Assembly: GCF_040396155.1 (NCBI RefSeq)
Contig: NZ_JBEBOY010000001.1
Coordinates: forward strand, 186,001-250,000
Direction: 5' to 3'
Source: Tissierella praeacuta_A
GTDB taxonomy: Bacteria > Bacillota > Clostridia > Tissierellales > Tissierellaceae
DNA length: 64,000 nucleotides
Each line of letters begins with the position of its first letter. Position 1 is the stretch's first letter. The notes below the pieces were generated by a model. It was given only the letters and a program-made list of their open reading frames with translations, did not search any database and was not told the origin of the DNA. Positions 26,161 through 34,826 of the stretch are shown here, one piece after another. Both the position numbers and the translations under genes were made by a program.

Positions 26161-26306
26161 ATAAAAATCCCCTCTCTATTTTTAGACATAAGGATGATTC
26201 TATCAAAGTAAGAAGGCAAAGTCAATAAAAAGCTTTTATTTAATATATTTATTATATAGAAAGATTTTTATAGGCTTTTTCATCCCAATCTTTAAACTCT
26301 CTATAG

Positions 26307-27194
26307 TCAACTAAATATGGATAATTGTTTTATCTGGACACTTTTCTCTACACCTTTTATAATATCAGACATTTTATAAACAATATTATATTTATTACAT
26401 TCTTTTTTAAAATTTCTCCATAATTCTCTATAGTTTGGTGACAGACATTCATAGGAATATCCAAAATGAATCTTATATTTCTCACTAATTCCTGGATAAA
26501 TTTCATCAAGTTTATGATAAAAGTATTCTCTATTACCTGACCTTAAAGTAACTCCAAAGTATGGATAAATATATTTAGCACCACATTCTGTTCCTTTTTT
26601 TATAATAGAAATAATATTTTCTGTATTATCAGATATAAATGGTAGAATAGGCATCATTAAAATACCTGCATATATTCCATTCCTAGACAACTCGGCTATG
26701 GCATTAAATCTTCTTGAAGAAGAAGGTGATAATGGTTCTATATTCTGAGATAAAGAATCTTTTGCTGCTGTTATGGTAATCCCAATACACACTGGGGAAT
26801 GTCTGTTAATATCTTTTAAAATATCAATATCTCTAATTATAATATCTGATTTAGTTATAATATTAATACCAAAACCATATGAATTTACAAGTTCCAATGC
26901 TCCTCTAGTGAGAAATAATCTCTTCTCCAATGGATTATATGGATCACTCATAGCACCAGTACATATACTACCAGTGTTTCTTTTACTCTTTAATTCTCTT
27001 TCTATTATTTTAAGAGCATCCTTCTTTGCTGCAATTTCATCAAAATCTTCTATTTGATAACAGTTGGATCTGGAATCGCAATAAATACAGCTATGACTAC
27101 ACCCACGATAAATATTCATATTATATTTATTTCCAAACCATACATTTGGATGCTTATTATGTGTGATTATTATCTTAGCATCAATATATTTCAT
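26307..27194 (-). CDS. Radical SAM protein, SPL-like (COG1533)
   Basis: Radical S-adenosylmethionine enzyme related to spore photoproduct lyase-like COG1533 proteins. The cluster-binding CxxxCxxC is Cys32-Cys36-Cys39 (RGCSHSCIYCDSRSNCY), with a GAMSDPYNPLE motif near 80. The length of 295 and the absence of the SplB C-terminal cysteine region mean it is not SplB itself. Function unknown; relatives include proteins tied to DNA or tRNA chemistry. The gene is isolated. The ribosome site GGGAGG is 14 nt upstream, a long spacing. Confidence 0.85.
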   Translation of the reverse strand: MKYIDAKIIITHNKHPNVWFGNKYNMNIYRGCSHSCIYCDSRSNCYQIEDFDEIAAKKDALKIIERELKSKRNTGSICTGAMSDPYNPLEKRLFLTRGALELVNSYGFGINIITKSDIIIRDIDILKDINRHSPVCIGITITAAKDSLSQNIEPLSPSSSRRFNAIAELSRNGIYAGILMMPILPFISDNTENIISIIKKGTECGAKYIYPYFGVTLRSGNREYFYHKLDEIYPGISEKYKIHFGYSYECLSPNYRELWRNFKKECNKYNIVYKMSDIIKGVEKSVQIKQLSIFS

Positions 27195-27241
27195 TTTAAT
27201 TTACTATCCTCCCGATGAATATCTATATTTTAATAAAATAC

Positions 27242-27283
27242 AAAAAACTCTCCTAATTTAATGTCTTTATAAATAGGAGAGTT
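27242..27283 (-). terminator. Terminator after the zinc-ribbon gene
   Basis: Ten-bp inverted repeat AACTCTCCTA / TAGGAGAGTT with an 18-nt loop and a T run on the minus strand, 18 nt past the zinc-ribbon gene stop. Confidence 0.78.
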
Positions 27284-27300
27284 AAAATTAGAAAATCATT

Positions 27301-27558
27301 TTATTTTTTCCAACGTTTTAAATATGGGAGAAAGCTATTTAGTAATTCTCTTGCTTCTTTTTCACCCATTCCTTTTTCTGTCATAAAAGGCACACAAGTT
27401 TCTATCATTTCTTCCATAGTTTCATCTGGTTTTCTGAATCTCCCATTTTCATAACAGTATATGCAGTAATCTTGATTGTTACTTCCATCATTTTCTGTAC
27501 CATAAAGGCTCATATCTTCCATTGGCATTCCACAGCTCTGGCAATATTCTTGTTTCAT
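27301..27558 (-). CDS. Small putative zinc-ribbon protein
   Basis: 85-residue protein of the putative zinc-ribbon family. Four cysteines (Cys6, Cys9, Cys32, Cys35) in MKQEYCQSCGMPM...YCIYCYENG would bind one zinc. The helical C-terminus (MEEMIETCVPFM...EARELLNSFLPYLKRWKK) is conserved in the family. It lies just downstream of the WYL regulator gene on the same strand (71 nt gap), so it may be its target. Function unknown. AGGGGG precedes the ATG. Confidence 0.85.
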   Translation of the reverse strand: MKQEYCQSCGMPMEDMSLYGTENDGSNNQDYCIYCYENGRFRKPDETMEEMIETCVPFMTEKGMGEKEARELLNSFLPYLKRWKK

Positions 27559-27629
27559 TAGATTTTCCCCCTTGTTTTTTTATCGTTTTAACTATAATAA
27601 CATTATGTATTGACAACAGTATGTCATAT

Positions 27630-28562
27630 TTAATATTTTTCATAAATCTTTTGAGCCTTTTTCTTGATTATATCTTTAATATAATCCGGCTCAATAACTT
27701 CTACATATTCGCCATAACTTAATATCATAGAATGAATCCATTCATCTGCTGGATATGAAATTCTAACTATTATATATCCATTTTCATCTATTGTAATATT
27801 TTCTTCATAGAAAAATTCATCAACTCTTTGCTTTACTTTGGGAGAAAATCTCAAAACTAAGTCTACCATATTATTTATGTAGGTGTTTCTTTCTTTAAAC
27901 TCTTCATAGGACATATCTCTGCGATTAAATTTTTCTTCTAACACTTTGATTTTATTTATTCTAGAAAGTCTAAAAAATCTATACTCATTTCTTAAATGGC
28001 AGTATGAAAAAACATACCAACTAATTCCTTTTAAAACCAGACTCATAGGCTCTATTTTTCTCTCTTTTACATTTCCATTTGAATCTCTATACTCTATATC
28101 TACCAGTCTTTCTTCCCTTATTGCTTCATATATAATTTTATGCTTTTCTTTATCTTTTAAATTAACCCTATATCCCCATGGCAAATCACATATTATTAAT
28201 TCATTAAAATAGTAATCAAATTCCTCTTTTCTATCTTTAGGTACTATATTACTTATCTTATCAATAGTTAAATCTATATTTCTATTTTCTGAGAAATTAT
28301 TTATATTTTTTAATGCCACAACTATTGAGGTCATATCATCTAATGTCAGCAATTGATGATTTATCTTATAATTATCTAAGATACTAAATCCTCCATCTCT
28401 CCCCTGATTAGATACTATGGGAATACCTGATAAATTAATGGCTTCTATATCTCTATAAATAGTCCTTATTGAAACCTCAAATCTATCAGCTAATTCCTTA
28501 GCAGTTATATTATCTTTATTAAGTAATACGACTATAATAGAAAGCAATCTATCTATTTTCAT
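27630..28562 (-). CDS. YafY-type HTH/WYL transcriptional regulator
   Basis: DeoR-like N-terminal helix-turn-helix (residues 6-60; TAKELADRFEVSIRTIYRDIEAI) followed by a WYL ligand-sensing domain (about 135-215) and a C-terminal WCX extension. Such proteins are one-component regulators, often of stress or nucleic-acid-linked signals. It starts at ATG after AAAGGGG. It is probably co-transcribed with, or controls, the zinc-ribbon gene. The ligand is unknown. Confidence 0.92.
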   Translation of the reverse strand: MKIDRLLSIIVVLLNKDNITAKELADRFEVSIRTIYRDIEAINLSGIPIVSNQGRDGGFSILDNYKINHQLLTLDDMTSIVVALKNINNFSENRNIDLTIDKISNIVPKDRKEEFDYYFNELIICDLPWGYRVNLKDKEKHKIIYEAIREERLVDIEYRDSNGNVKERKIEPMSLVLKGISWYVFSYCHLRNEYRFFRLSRINKIKVLEEKFNRRDMSYEEFKERNTYINNMVDLVLRFSPKVKQRVDEFFYEENITIDENGYIIVRISYPADEWIHSMILSYGEYVEVIEPDYIKDIIKKKAQKIYEKY

Positions 28563-28652
28563 TATTTATTCCCCTTTTTACTGCAATTATATTTTATCCT
28601 ATTTTTTGTAGTCACTTCATTTTACAATAAACTATGTTTTAACTGTTAATCT

Positions 28653-28937
28653 TCATCTATCTGATAATCTTCCCATTATAATTGTATTATAATATTTTCC
28701 ATCTCTGTGAATACGATCATTTATTAACAATCCTTCCTCTATAAATCCATACCTTTTATATAATTCAATTGCTTTTATATTAGTTTGTACAACAGTTAAT
28801 GAAATTTTCTTAATCCCTACATTATCCGCCCATATTAAAATACTCTCTAATAGGATTTTACCAATTCCGCAACCCCAATAATCTTTTAATATGCATATAC
28901 CAAGCTCTGCCTTATGTCTAAATCTACTTAGCTTACT
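28653..28937 (-). pseudogene. GNAT acetyltransferase, 5'-truncated
   Basis: A 94-codon open frame without a start codon encodes the C-terminal two thirds of a GNAT N-acetyltransferase: AELGICILKDYWGCGIGKIL (the acetyl-CoA loop), then VVQTNIKAIELYKRYGFIEEG and YYNTIIMGRL. An in-frame TGA stands immediately upstream (28940-28938), and the expected N-terminal 70-80 residues are absent. It is a clear gene remnant. Confidence 0.82.
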
Positions 28938-29140
28938 TCATAATTATATTATAAATTGTTTAATGTATATTACTACTCCTTTATATGCATTTATTCAAGT
29001 ATAAGGGTTAAAAAAGTAATATCTAATTAAATTGAATTCCTTATATATTATCTATCTAAAATATAGAGTATAATAATTATTATATAGAAATAGATTTTCG
29101 AGACTAATATAAACTGTTATTTATAAGGAGAGTGTTATTT

Positions 29141-29881
29141 ATGATTTTTTCAAAAACTGCAATTGTGACTGGTGCTTCTAAAGGCATTGGACAATCTATA
29201 GCAGAATTATTCGCAAATGAAGGTTATAATGTTTTAATTAACTTTAATAAATCTGAAGAAAATGCCTTAAATTTATATAATAAACTTAAAAATAAAGGTC
29301 TATCTGTAAGATTGTTTAAAGCAGATGTTTCTAAGAGAAACGAAGTAAATTCAATGATAGAGTTTTGCATGGAAGAGTTTCATAGTATTGATGTACTTAT
29401 CAACAATTCAGGAATAAGTCAATCAAAATTATTCACAGATATTACTGATGAAGATTTAGATAATATGATAAATATTAACCTTAAAAGTGTTTTTTACTGT
29501 ACACAGGCAGTTTTAAAATATATGATTTCTAATAAAAAAGGCAAAATCATCAATATTTCTTCCATATGGGGTATTGTAGGTGCTTCTTGTGAAGTCCACT
29601 ATTCTGCTACAAAGGCAGGTATAATAGGGTTAACAAAAGCTCTGGCAAAGGAACTAGGTCCTTCAAATATTCAAGTAAATTCCGTTGCACCTGGTGTTAT
29701 TCAAACCGAAATGCTTTCCCCTTATAATGAAGATGAATTAAATGTCCTTAAAGAAAATACACCTTTAATGAGATTAGGAACTCCTTCTGATATTGCTAAT
29801 TGTGTACTTTTCCTATCATCTAATCATGCTGATTTTATAACTGGACAAATAATTAGCCCAAACGGAGGATTTGTGATTTAG
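29141..29881 (+). CDS. SDR reductase, EF-P 5-aminopentanone reductase-like (YmfI)
   Basis: Short-chain dehydrogenase with TGASKGIG near residue 10 and catalytic Ser/Tyr/Lys (SSIWG, then YSATKAG). The segment SSIWGIVGASCEVHYS closely resembles B. subtilis YmfI, which reduces the 5-aminopentanone group on elongation factor P; a plain FabG usually has SSVVG-type sequence there. I therefore favour EF-P modification over fatty-acid synthesis, but efp is not in the window. The ATG 29141 is 10 nt after AAGGAG; an earlier GTG is too close. Confidence 0.75.
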   Translation: MIFSKTAIVTGASKGIGQSIAELFANEGYNVLINFNKSEENALNLYNKLKNKGLSVRLFKADVSKRNEVNSMIEFCMEEFHSIDVLINNSGISQSKLFTDITDEDLDNMININLKSVFYCTQAVLKYMISNKKGKIINISSIWGIVGASCEVHYSATKAGIIGLTKALAKELGPSNIQVNSVAPGVIQTEMLSPYNEDELNVLKENTPLMRLGTPSDIANCVLFLSSNHADFITGQIISPNGGFVI

Positions 29882-29897
29882 TTCATTTTCCTCTACC

Positions 29898-30554
29898 TTA
29901 TTCCTTAATTACAACTCCCAAAAACCCTGCTAATCCAATTACCTGCATATTTGAAACTATTGCTCCATTTAAGTCCTCAATCCTTGTTCCTATTCCCTCT
30001 ATATCACAGGTTCTTAAATCTATACCCTTTAATGCTACTCCAACCATTTGTACTCTTTTCATCTCAATATCTCTAAATACTACTTTTAAAAACTTAGAAT
30101 CTTGAAAATCAGCATTATTCAATAGAGATTCTATAAAACTTACTTGTTTTAAATCAGAAAACCTAAAAATAGAGTAATTAAGATTACAATTAGTAAATAC
30201 TACATTTCTCAATGTCCCATTAGTTAATTTTATTCCCATCATCTTACAATCCACAAACTCTACTCTATGTATAATTGCCCAACTTAAATCTATATTAGAT
30301 AAATCACAATTAACAAACTTTACATCAGTTAATTCAACACCTTTAAAAAATATATCTTCAAATATAACATTCTTAAATATTATCTTTTCAAATATTATCT
30401 TCTCCGCTCTCTGCTCTTCTATATAGCAATCATTAATAATAGCCATACTGAAAAAATCTTCATCTAGAATGTTTTTGTTTGTTATATCTAAGTTCTCTAG
30501 TCTCACTGGGATTCTAGGAGAAGAAACTTTTAATTCATCTTTTGCATTTGTCAT
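29898..30554 (-). CDS. Pentapeptide-repeat protein
   Basis: Right-handed beta-helix protein made of A(D/N)Lxx-like repeats from about residue 45 to 190 (for example VFEDIFFKGVELTDVKFVNC, SNIDLSWAIIHRVEFVDC). Family members include Qnr proteins that mimic DNA and protect gyrase, but many have no known role. The ATG at 30554 is 8 nt after GGAG; the longer frame adds 16 residues without a ribosome site. It converges with the SDR gene with only 16 nt between stops and no obvious terminator. Confidence 0.85.
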   Translation of the reverse strand: MTNAKDELKVSSPRIPVRLENLDITNKNILDEDFFSMAIINDCYIEEQRAEKIIFEKIIFKNVIFEDIFFKGVELTDVKFVNCDLSNIDLSWAIIHRVEFVDCKMMGIKLTNGTLRNVVFTNCNLNYSIFRFSDLKQVSFIESLLNNADFQDSKFLKVVFRDIEMKRVQMVGVALKGIDLRTCDIEGIGTRIEDLNGAIVSNMQVIGLAGFLGVVIKE

Positions 30555-30636
30555 CCTATTATCTCCTAACAAAATATTATAATTAATAAAATAGCTAAAC
30601 AAGGGTGATATTTTCCTCCCTAGTCTAGCTGATGTT

Positions 30637-30756
30637 TTATTTTACTGCTATAATCATTGGCTCCAACTCAACAGGAGCTTGTAAACCTATTACTATTTTT
30701 ATAGTTTTTTTAATTGCCTCATCTACTAGCTCTAAAGAGTCCGGTAAGTCTTCCAC
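30637..30756 (-). pseudogene. 39-codon ORF, probable gene remnant
   Basis: Open frame from GTG 30756 encoding MEDLPDSLELVDEAIKK and ending ...ELEPMIIAVK. It has coding-like character (regular amphipathic pattern) but no ribosome site and a stop just upstream. I do not recognise the family. It is the only coding-like feature in the gap between the pentapeptide gene and the PadR/HAAS operon. Confidence 0.3.
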
Positions 30757-30852
30757 TTATTTCAGAAAATAATTAATACTAATTATAACCTCATTATACC
30801 ATAATTTATAATGTATTAACTAAATAATATAATTATCGTATCAGTATAAAAT

Positions 30853-31386
30853 CTAATATATCTTTTCAAATAATATATTACCATTGCTATCATAAGCTTT
30901 AATTCCTGCAAAATCCATAAGGCTATCATCATTAGCACTCCAAGTAACAAGAAACATCCCTTCATAAAACTCATTTTGTGTAAGTATATCTCCATTCTCA
31001 AGGGTCACTTCTATTTCCTTTATCCTATCATCATTAATAATTCCATAGACTTTATAAAACTCCCTTACGCCACCTGACCAAGTATACGATAATGGATTTG
31101 ATAAATCATTTTCCCTACCAGTAACTTGACCTCCAAAACTCCAAAAGAAAAATAGGCTCCTCTTTACAGTATTACAAGAAATCCATTTATCATATTTGCA
31201 TAGTATATATTTTCCTTTATCAAAATCCTCTATATGAACGACTTTCGATGGCCCGTAGTGAATACTTCTTTCAGAATTTTTGTGAGCAGATAATGGAGTT
31301 AGATAAAGACCTGAACTTTTCAAGAATATAAAGAATAAAATTACTAAAATTATTATATTTCTTAATATTTTCTTTAATCTACTCAT
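30853..31386 (-). CDS. Hypothetical membrane-anchored protein of PadR operon 2
   Basis: 177-residue protein with one N-terminal membrane segment (residues 8-24) and an extracytoplasmic beta-rich domain. I do not recognise the family (DUF5412-like is possible). The start ATG 31386 has AGGTGA a few bases upstream and overlaps the HAAS gene by 8 nt, so it is translationally coupled to it. By position it is the counterpart of the DUF4097 gene in the other PadR operon. Function unknown. Confidence 0.75.
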   Translation of the reverse strand: MSRLKKILRNIIILVILFFIFLKSSGLYLTPLSAHKNSERSIHYGPSKVVHIEDFDKGKYILCKYDKWISCNTVKRSLFFFWSFGGQVTGRENDLSNPLSYTWSGGVREFYKVYGIINDDRIKEIEVTLENGDILTQNEFYEGMFLVTWSANDDSLMDFAGIKAYDSNGNILFEKIY

Positions 31387-32092
31387 TATATTCACCTACT
31401 TTTAATGGAATCTCTATTTTGTATTTTCTATTATATTCATCATATTCAATAATTAAGGCCTTAGCCTCCTCCGGAAAATCCCTAAGACTTCTTCTACGTT
31501 TAGAAATAATCCCTCCACCTCCAGAACCTGAACCCGAAAAATATTCATTTCCCAAATCATCTTTTATAATTCCAATGGTGCCAAGACTCCAACCGCCTCC
31601 CCATAGTCTTTTATCATAATACCTATAGAGTATATGTAACTCTCCCTCTTTATCATAAATCACATTGGTAAATTTTATAACCGTATCATCTAATTGAACT
31701 TTTTCATTAATATCAATTCTATAAACTATATCTTCCTTTGGAATATCTTTAATTGGATTTCTACTAAATATTGATGTTAATAATATTGCTCCCACAATGA
31801 AAATATTAATTATAACAAATATAGATACTGCTATATTTGTTATTCTCCAAATCCATCCTATTATAGGATTGTGCTCCTTATTTAACTGAATCCCTATTTC
31901 TTTAGGATTTCCCATATCTTTTAAAGCAAGTTCTTCTGCTTCCTCTTTATGATACCCCTGTTCCATATAATATTCTATCTTATCTAATATATGAGATTCT
32001 AGTTCTAATTTTATATCTTCTCTATCAAAAGAAAACTTTATATATGATAATACAATTTTTAAAAATTCATTAGATTTACAAAAAGGCATGTT
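31379..32092 (-). CDS. HAAS domain membrane protein of PadR operon 2
   Basis: N-terminal HAAS-type helical domain (LELESHILDKIEYYMEQG, ELALKDMGNPKEIG), then a membrane segment near 70-95 and an extracytoplasmic domain of about 140 residues containing a Gly/Ser-rich turn (GSGSGGGG). Start taken at ATG 32092, 8 nt after AGGTGG; other in-frame starts lie 6 and 9 nt further up. It overlaps the PadR gene by 17 nt. It probably senses envelope state and modulates PadR, but this is inferred from gene order. Confidence 0.8.
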   Translation of the reverse strand, partial: NMPFCKSNEFLKIVLSYIKFSFDREDIKLELESHILDKIEYYMEQGYHKEEAEELALKDMGNPKEIGIQLNKEHNPIIGWIWRITNIAVSIFVIINIFIVGAILLTSIFSRNPIKDIPKEDIVYRIDINEKVQLDDTVIKFTNVIYDKEGELHILYRYYDKRLWGGGWSLGTIGIIKDDLGNEYFSGSGSGGGGIISKRRRSLRDFPEEAKALIIEYDEYNRKYKIEIPLKVGEYNE

Positions 32093-32420
32093 CATCACCA
32101 CCTATTACTTTATTTACAGTTGTTGAAAATACGTGCCATTGTTTCTTTTCTTCAATTAATTGTTTTTCTCCCTTATCTGTAATCTCATAGTACTTTCTTT
32201 CTCTTCCTGTTTCACTTTTTTTCTTATAGGATTTAATATATCCTTCATTTTCTAATTTGTGTAATAATGGATACAAAGTTCCCTCTTTAAATTTAAAGGT
32301 ATTATCAGAACGAATTTCTAAGTCTTTAATTATTTCATATCCATACATATCTTTTTCCTTGAGCAAAGACAGTACTAATAAATTAGTACTTCCTCCTATG
32401 AATCCCTTATCAATTTTCAC
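32076..32420 (-). CDS. PadR family transcriptional regulator
   Basis: Second PadR repressor of the window (114 residues): STNLLVLSLLKEKDMYGYEI, EGTLYPLLHKLENEGYI and wing GRERKYYEITDKG. It is the first gene of a PadR-HAAS-membrane protein operon. It starts at GTG with GGAGG 7 nt upstream. Its promoter lies within a 46-nt palindrome, so autoregulation is very likely. Confidence 0.93.
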   Translation of the reverse strand: MKIDKGFIGGSTNLLVLSLLKEKDMYGYEIIKDLEIRSDNTFKFKEGTLYPLLHKLENEGYIKSYKKKSETGRERKYYEITDKGEKQLIEEKKQWHVFSTTVNKVIGGDEHAFL

Positions 32421-32440
32421 ATTTACACCTCCTAAAAAAC

Positions 32441-32491
32441 ATACCTAGATATTCTATGTATAATTATACATAGAATATCTAGGTATATCAA
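32441..32491 (-). promoter_or_regulatory. Promoter and palindromic operator of PadR operon 2
   Basis: A 46-nt perfect palindrome (32441-32486) covers the spacer, the -10 box and the probable start site. On the minus strand -35 TTGATA (32491-32486) and -10 TATAAT (32468-32463) are exactly 17 nt apart. The palindrome centre ATGTATAATTATACAT has the ATGT-N8-ACAT form reported for PadR operators. A bound repressor would block RNA polymerase directly. Confidence 0.82.
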
Positions 32492-32538
32492 TAGTAAACA
32501 ATTATAATGTTATTTTTAGAAATTAAAGTAAATAATTA

Positions 32539-33018
32539 TTATTTAACAATGAAATCTCCAATTTCAGCCTGAGAGGCTTCAATTAACTTAGATGTGTCCA
32601 ATTCCATCTGAGCACCAATCTTTCCGCCACTTACAATGATTTTTTCTATTTCCAAAGCAGATATATCTATAAAGGTTTTATAATTCTTTTTCATGCCTAT
32701 TGGCGAACATCCTCCTCTTATATAACCTGTAAGCTTTGATATATCTTTGACTGGTACCATTTCAATACTTTTTTCTCCTGCTACCTTTGCAGCCTTTTTT
32801 AAATCCAATTCCTCTTGAACTGGTAGAAGAAATACATAAATATTTTTACTATGTCCTTGAACTACCAATGTCTTATAAACAGATTTTACATCTTTACCAA
32901 TTTTTTTAGCAACTGCTACACCATCAATTTTTCCATCAGTAACATTATAAGTAATAGAGCTATACTCTATTTTCATTTGGTCTAAAATACGCATAGCATT
33001 TGTTTTTACATTACCCAT
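32539..33018 (-). CDS. ybaK: Cys-tRNA(Pro)/Cys-tRNA(Cys) deacylase YbaK
   Basis: Trans-editing enzyme that hydrolyses cysteine mischarged on tRNA(Pro). YbaK/EbsC fold: VYKTLVVQG with the conserved Lys, then FLLPVQEELDLKKAAK, GYIRGGCSPIGMKK and FIDISALEIEKIIVSGGKIG. At 159 residues it is complete. The start at ATG 33018 follows AGGAAGG; an upstream ATG would place that ribosome site inside the gene. It stands alone. Confidence 0.93.
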   Translation of the reverse strand: MGNVKTNAMRILDQMKIEYSSITYNVTDGKIDGVAVAKKIGKDVKSVYKTLVVQGHSKNIYVFLLPVQEELDLKKAAKVAGEKSIEMVPVKDISKLTGYIRGGCSPIGMKKNYKTFIDISALEIEKIIVSGGKIGAQMELDTSKLIEASQAEIGDFIVK

Positions 33019-33148
33019 TTTATTTCCCTTCCTCATTATAAAATTTTATATGATTGTTTTCAAAAATTAAATATATTTCTCATAAAATTATTTATAACCC
33101 ATAACCTAATAAACTATATTAAATAATAGATGTTATTCATAATCGAAT

Positions 33149-33179
33149 AAAAAATGCTATGATTATCATAGCATTTTTT
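33149..33179 (-). terminator. Terminator after the hemolysin III gene
   Basis: Fourteen-bp stem (AAAAAATGCTATGA and complement) with a TTA loop and T-rich tail on the minus strand, about 90 nt past the hemolysin III stop. Confidence 0.75.
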
Positions 33180-33271
33180 ATCCTCTTAAAATCTTTAATT
33201 AATACTGCTAATTGAGTTCTCTCTTAATTCTAGTTTATATAATATTTTAGTTACAGGTATAATATCCTTAT

Positions 33272-33940
33272 CTATACTAAGTATAATATAATCCCTACAA
33301 AATGAGCCACAGATGCAGCTAAAACAAAGATATGCCAAATAGCATGATGATAAGGTATCTTTTTAATACTATAGAATATAGTTCCCAGAGTATATAAAAG
33401 CCCTCCACCTAATATCCACATAAAGAATCCTATTGAAGTCATCCTAATAATAGGTTTAATGGTAAATACAGCTATCCATCCCATACATATATAAAGACTT
33501 AAGGAAAATGCTTTAAATCTATCAAATTTCCCAAAAGTAAATATCTTAAATACAATACCAAATATCGCTATAAACCATACTGCAATTAAGATGCCAATTC
33601 TCAAAGCTCCATCCATAGTTAATAAAGCAATAGGTGTATATGTTCCTGCTATAAATAAAAATATAGAGGAATGGTCAAACACTCTCAGTATTCCTTTTGC
33701 TCTTTCATTAGTAATACTATGGTATAGGGTTGATGATAGATACATAAAGATGAAGCAAGCTCCATATATACTAAATGCAATAATAGACAATCTATCTCCT
33801 TTTCCAATAGACATAACCAATAAAATTACAAGAGCTGTTATACCAAATAGCACTCCTATTCCGTGTGTAATACCATTGGCAATTTCTTCTTTAACCGTAT
33901 ATTTCTTACCTAACAATTGAACTGATTTTTCATTTTTCAT
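33272..33940 (-). CDS. Hemolysin III family (PAQR) membrane protein
   Basis: Seven-segment membrane protein of the YqfA/hemolysin III branch of the PAQR family. Typical stretches are EEIANGITHGIGVLFGI at the N-terminus, STLYHS (first zinc-type His), and HHAIWHIFVLAASVAHF near the end with the other histidines. Some relatives are lytic when over-produced, but the native role is probably lipid or membrane homeostasis. The ATG at 33940 follows AAAGGATAGG; the longer frame is non-conserved in look. Confidence 0.9.
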   Translation of the reverse strand: MKNEKSVQLLGKKYTVKEEIANGITHGIGVLFGITALVILLVMSIGKGDRLSIIAFSIYGACFIFMYLSSTLYHSITNERAKGILRVFDHSSIFLFIAGTYTPIALLTMDGALRIGILIAVWFIAIFGIVFKIFTFGKFDRFKAFSLSLYICMGWIAVFTIKPIIRMTSIGFFMWILGGGLLYTLGTIFYSIKKIPYHHAIWHIFVLAASVAHFVGIILYLV

Positions 33941-34056
33941 ATTTATACCTATCCTTTCACAATTATCAGTTAACAATTAAAGATTAACTATTGGAAATAT
34001 TAAAGTAACTAAACAAAATGTAAGTTATATCTTAATCATTTAACTGTCTTTGTTAA

Positions 34057-34806
34057 TTAATCTTGGTCTGTTAAAATTACTGGGCCATCTTTTGTAATTG
34101 CTATGGTGTGTTCATATTGGGCAGAAAGTTTACCATCTACTGTTCTAGCAGTCCATTCATTATCATCTATTTTCATTCTATAGGTTCCTATATTTATCAT
34201 TGGCTCTATGGTTATAACCATACCTTCTACAAGTCTTTGTCCTCTTCCAGGTATACCATAATGAGGTACTTGAGGGTCTTCATGCATTTCTTTCCCTATT
34301 CCATGGCCTACAAAGTCTCTAACTACTGAATACCCATTGGACTCTGCAAAAGACTGTACTGCATAACCAATATCTCCTAATCTATTTCCTATAATCGCTT
34401 TTTCTATTCCTTTATACAGAGACTCTTTAGTTATATCTAATAATTTTCTAGCCTCATCTGATATATTTCCAACAGCGTAACTCCAAGCTGAATCTGCCAA
34501 CCACCCATTTATATTTACTACCATATCAATAGTTACTATATCCCCCTCCTTTAATGGTTCTTTCCTAGGATAACCATGACAAATTTCATCATTGACTGAA
34601 GCACAAGTTGCATAAGGGTATCCATGGTATCCTTTTTGTTCTGGATAAGCATTATGCTCCTTTAAATACTCTTCTACAAATCTATCTATTTCCATAGTAG
34701 ATATTCCAGGTTTAATAATCTTTGCTATTTCTTTATGAACATTTGCTAACAATTCTCCAGCTTTTTTCATTTTTTGTATTTCTTCACTTGTTTTTAATAT
34801 AATCAT
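34057..34806 (-). CDS. map: Type I methionine aminopeptidase
   Basis: Removes the initiator methionine from new proteins. The metal ligands are in order: Asp in VTIDMVV, Asp in WLADSAWSY, His in FVGHGIGKEMHEDP, Glu in ITIEPMIN and Glu in AQYEHTIAIT. At 249 residues it is the usual length without the SH3-type N-terminal extension. GGGGGC precedes the ATG. It stands outside the ribosomal operon, where map often lies next to adk/secY, so it may be a second copy. Confidence 0.95.
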   Translation of the reverse strand: MIILKTSEEIQKMKKAGELLANVHKEIAKIIKPGISTMEIDRFVEEYLKEHNAYPEQKGYHGYPYATCASVNDEICHGYPRKEPLKEGDIVTIDMVVNINGWLADSAWSYAVGNISDEARKLLDITKESLYKGIEKAIIGNRLGDIGYAVQSFAESNGYSVVRDFVGHGIGKEMHEDPQVPHYGIPGRGQRLVEGMVITIEPMINIGTYRMKIDDNEWTARTVDGKLSAQYEHTIAITKDGPVILTDQD

Positions 34807-34826
34807 TTACTTGCCCCCATATATAT

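Noticed and set aside
29132..29140. GTG start for the SDR gene
   Set aside because: It lies 1 nt after AAGGAG; the ATG at 29141 has normal spacing and relatives start there.
30853..31001. Small 61-residue minus-strand frame
   Set aside because: It is an out-of-frame shadow of the membrane protein gene of PadR operon 2.
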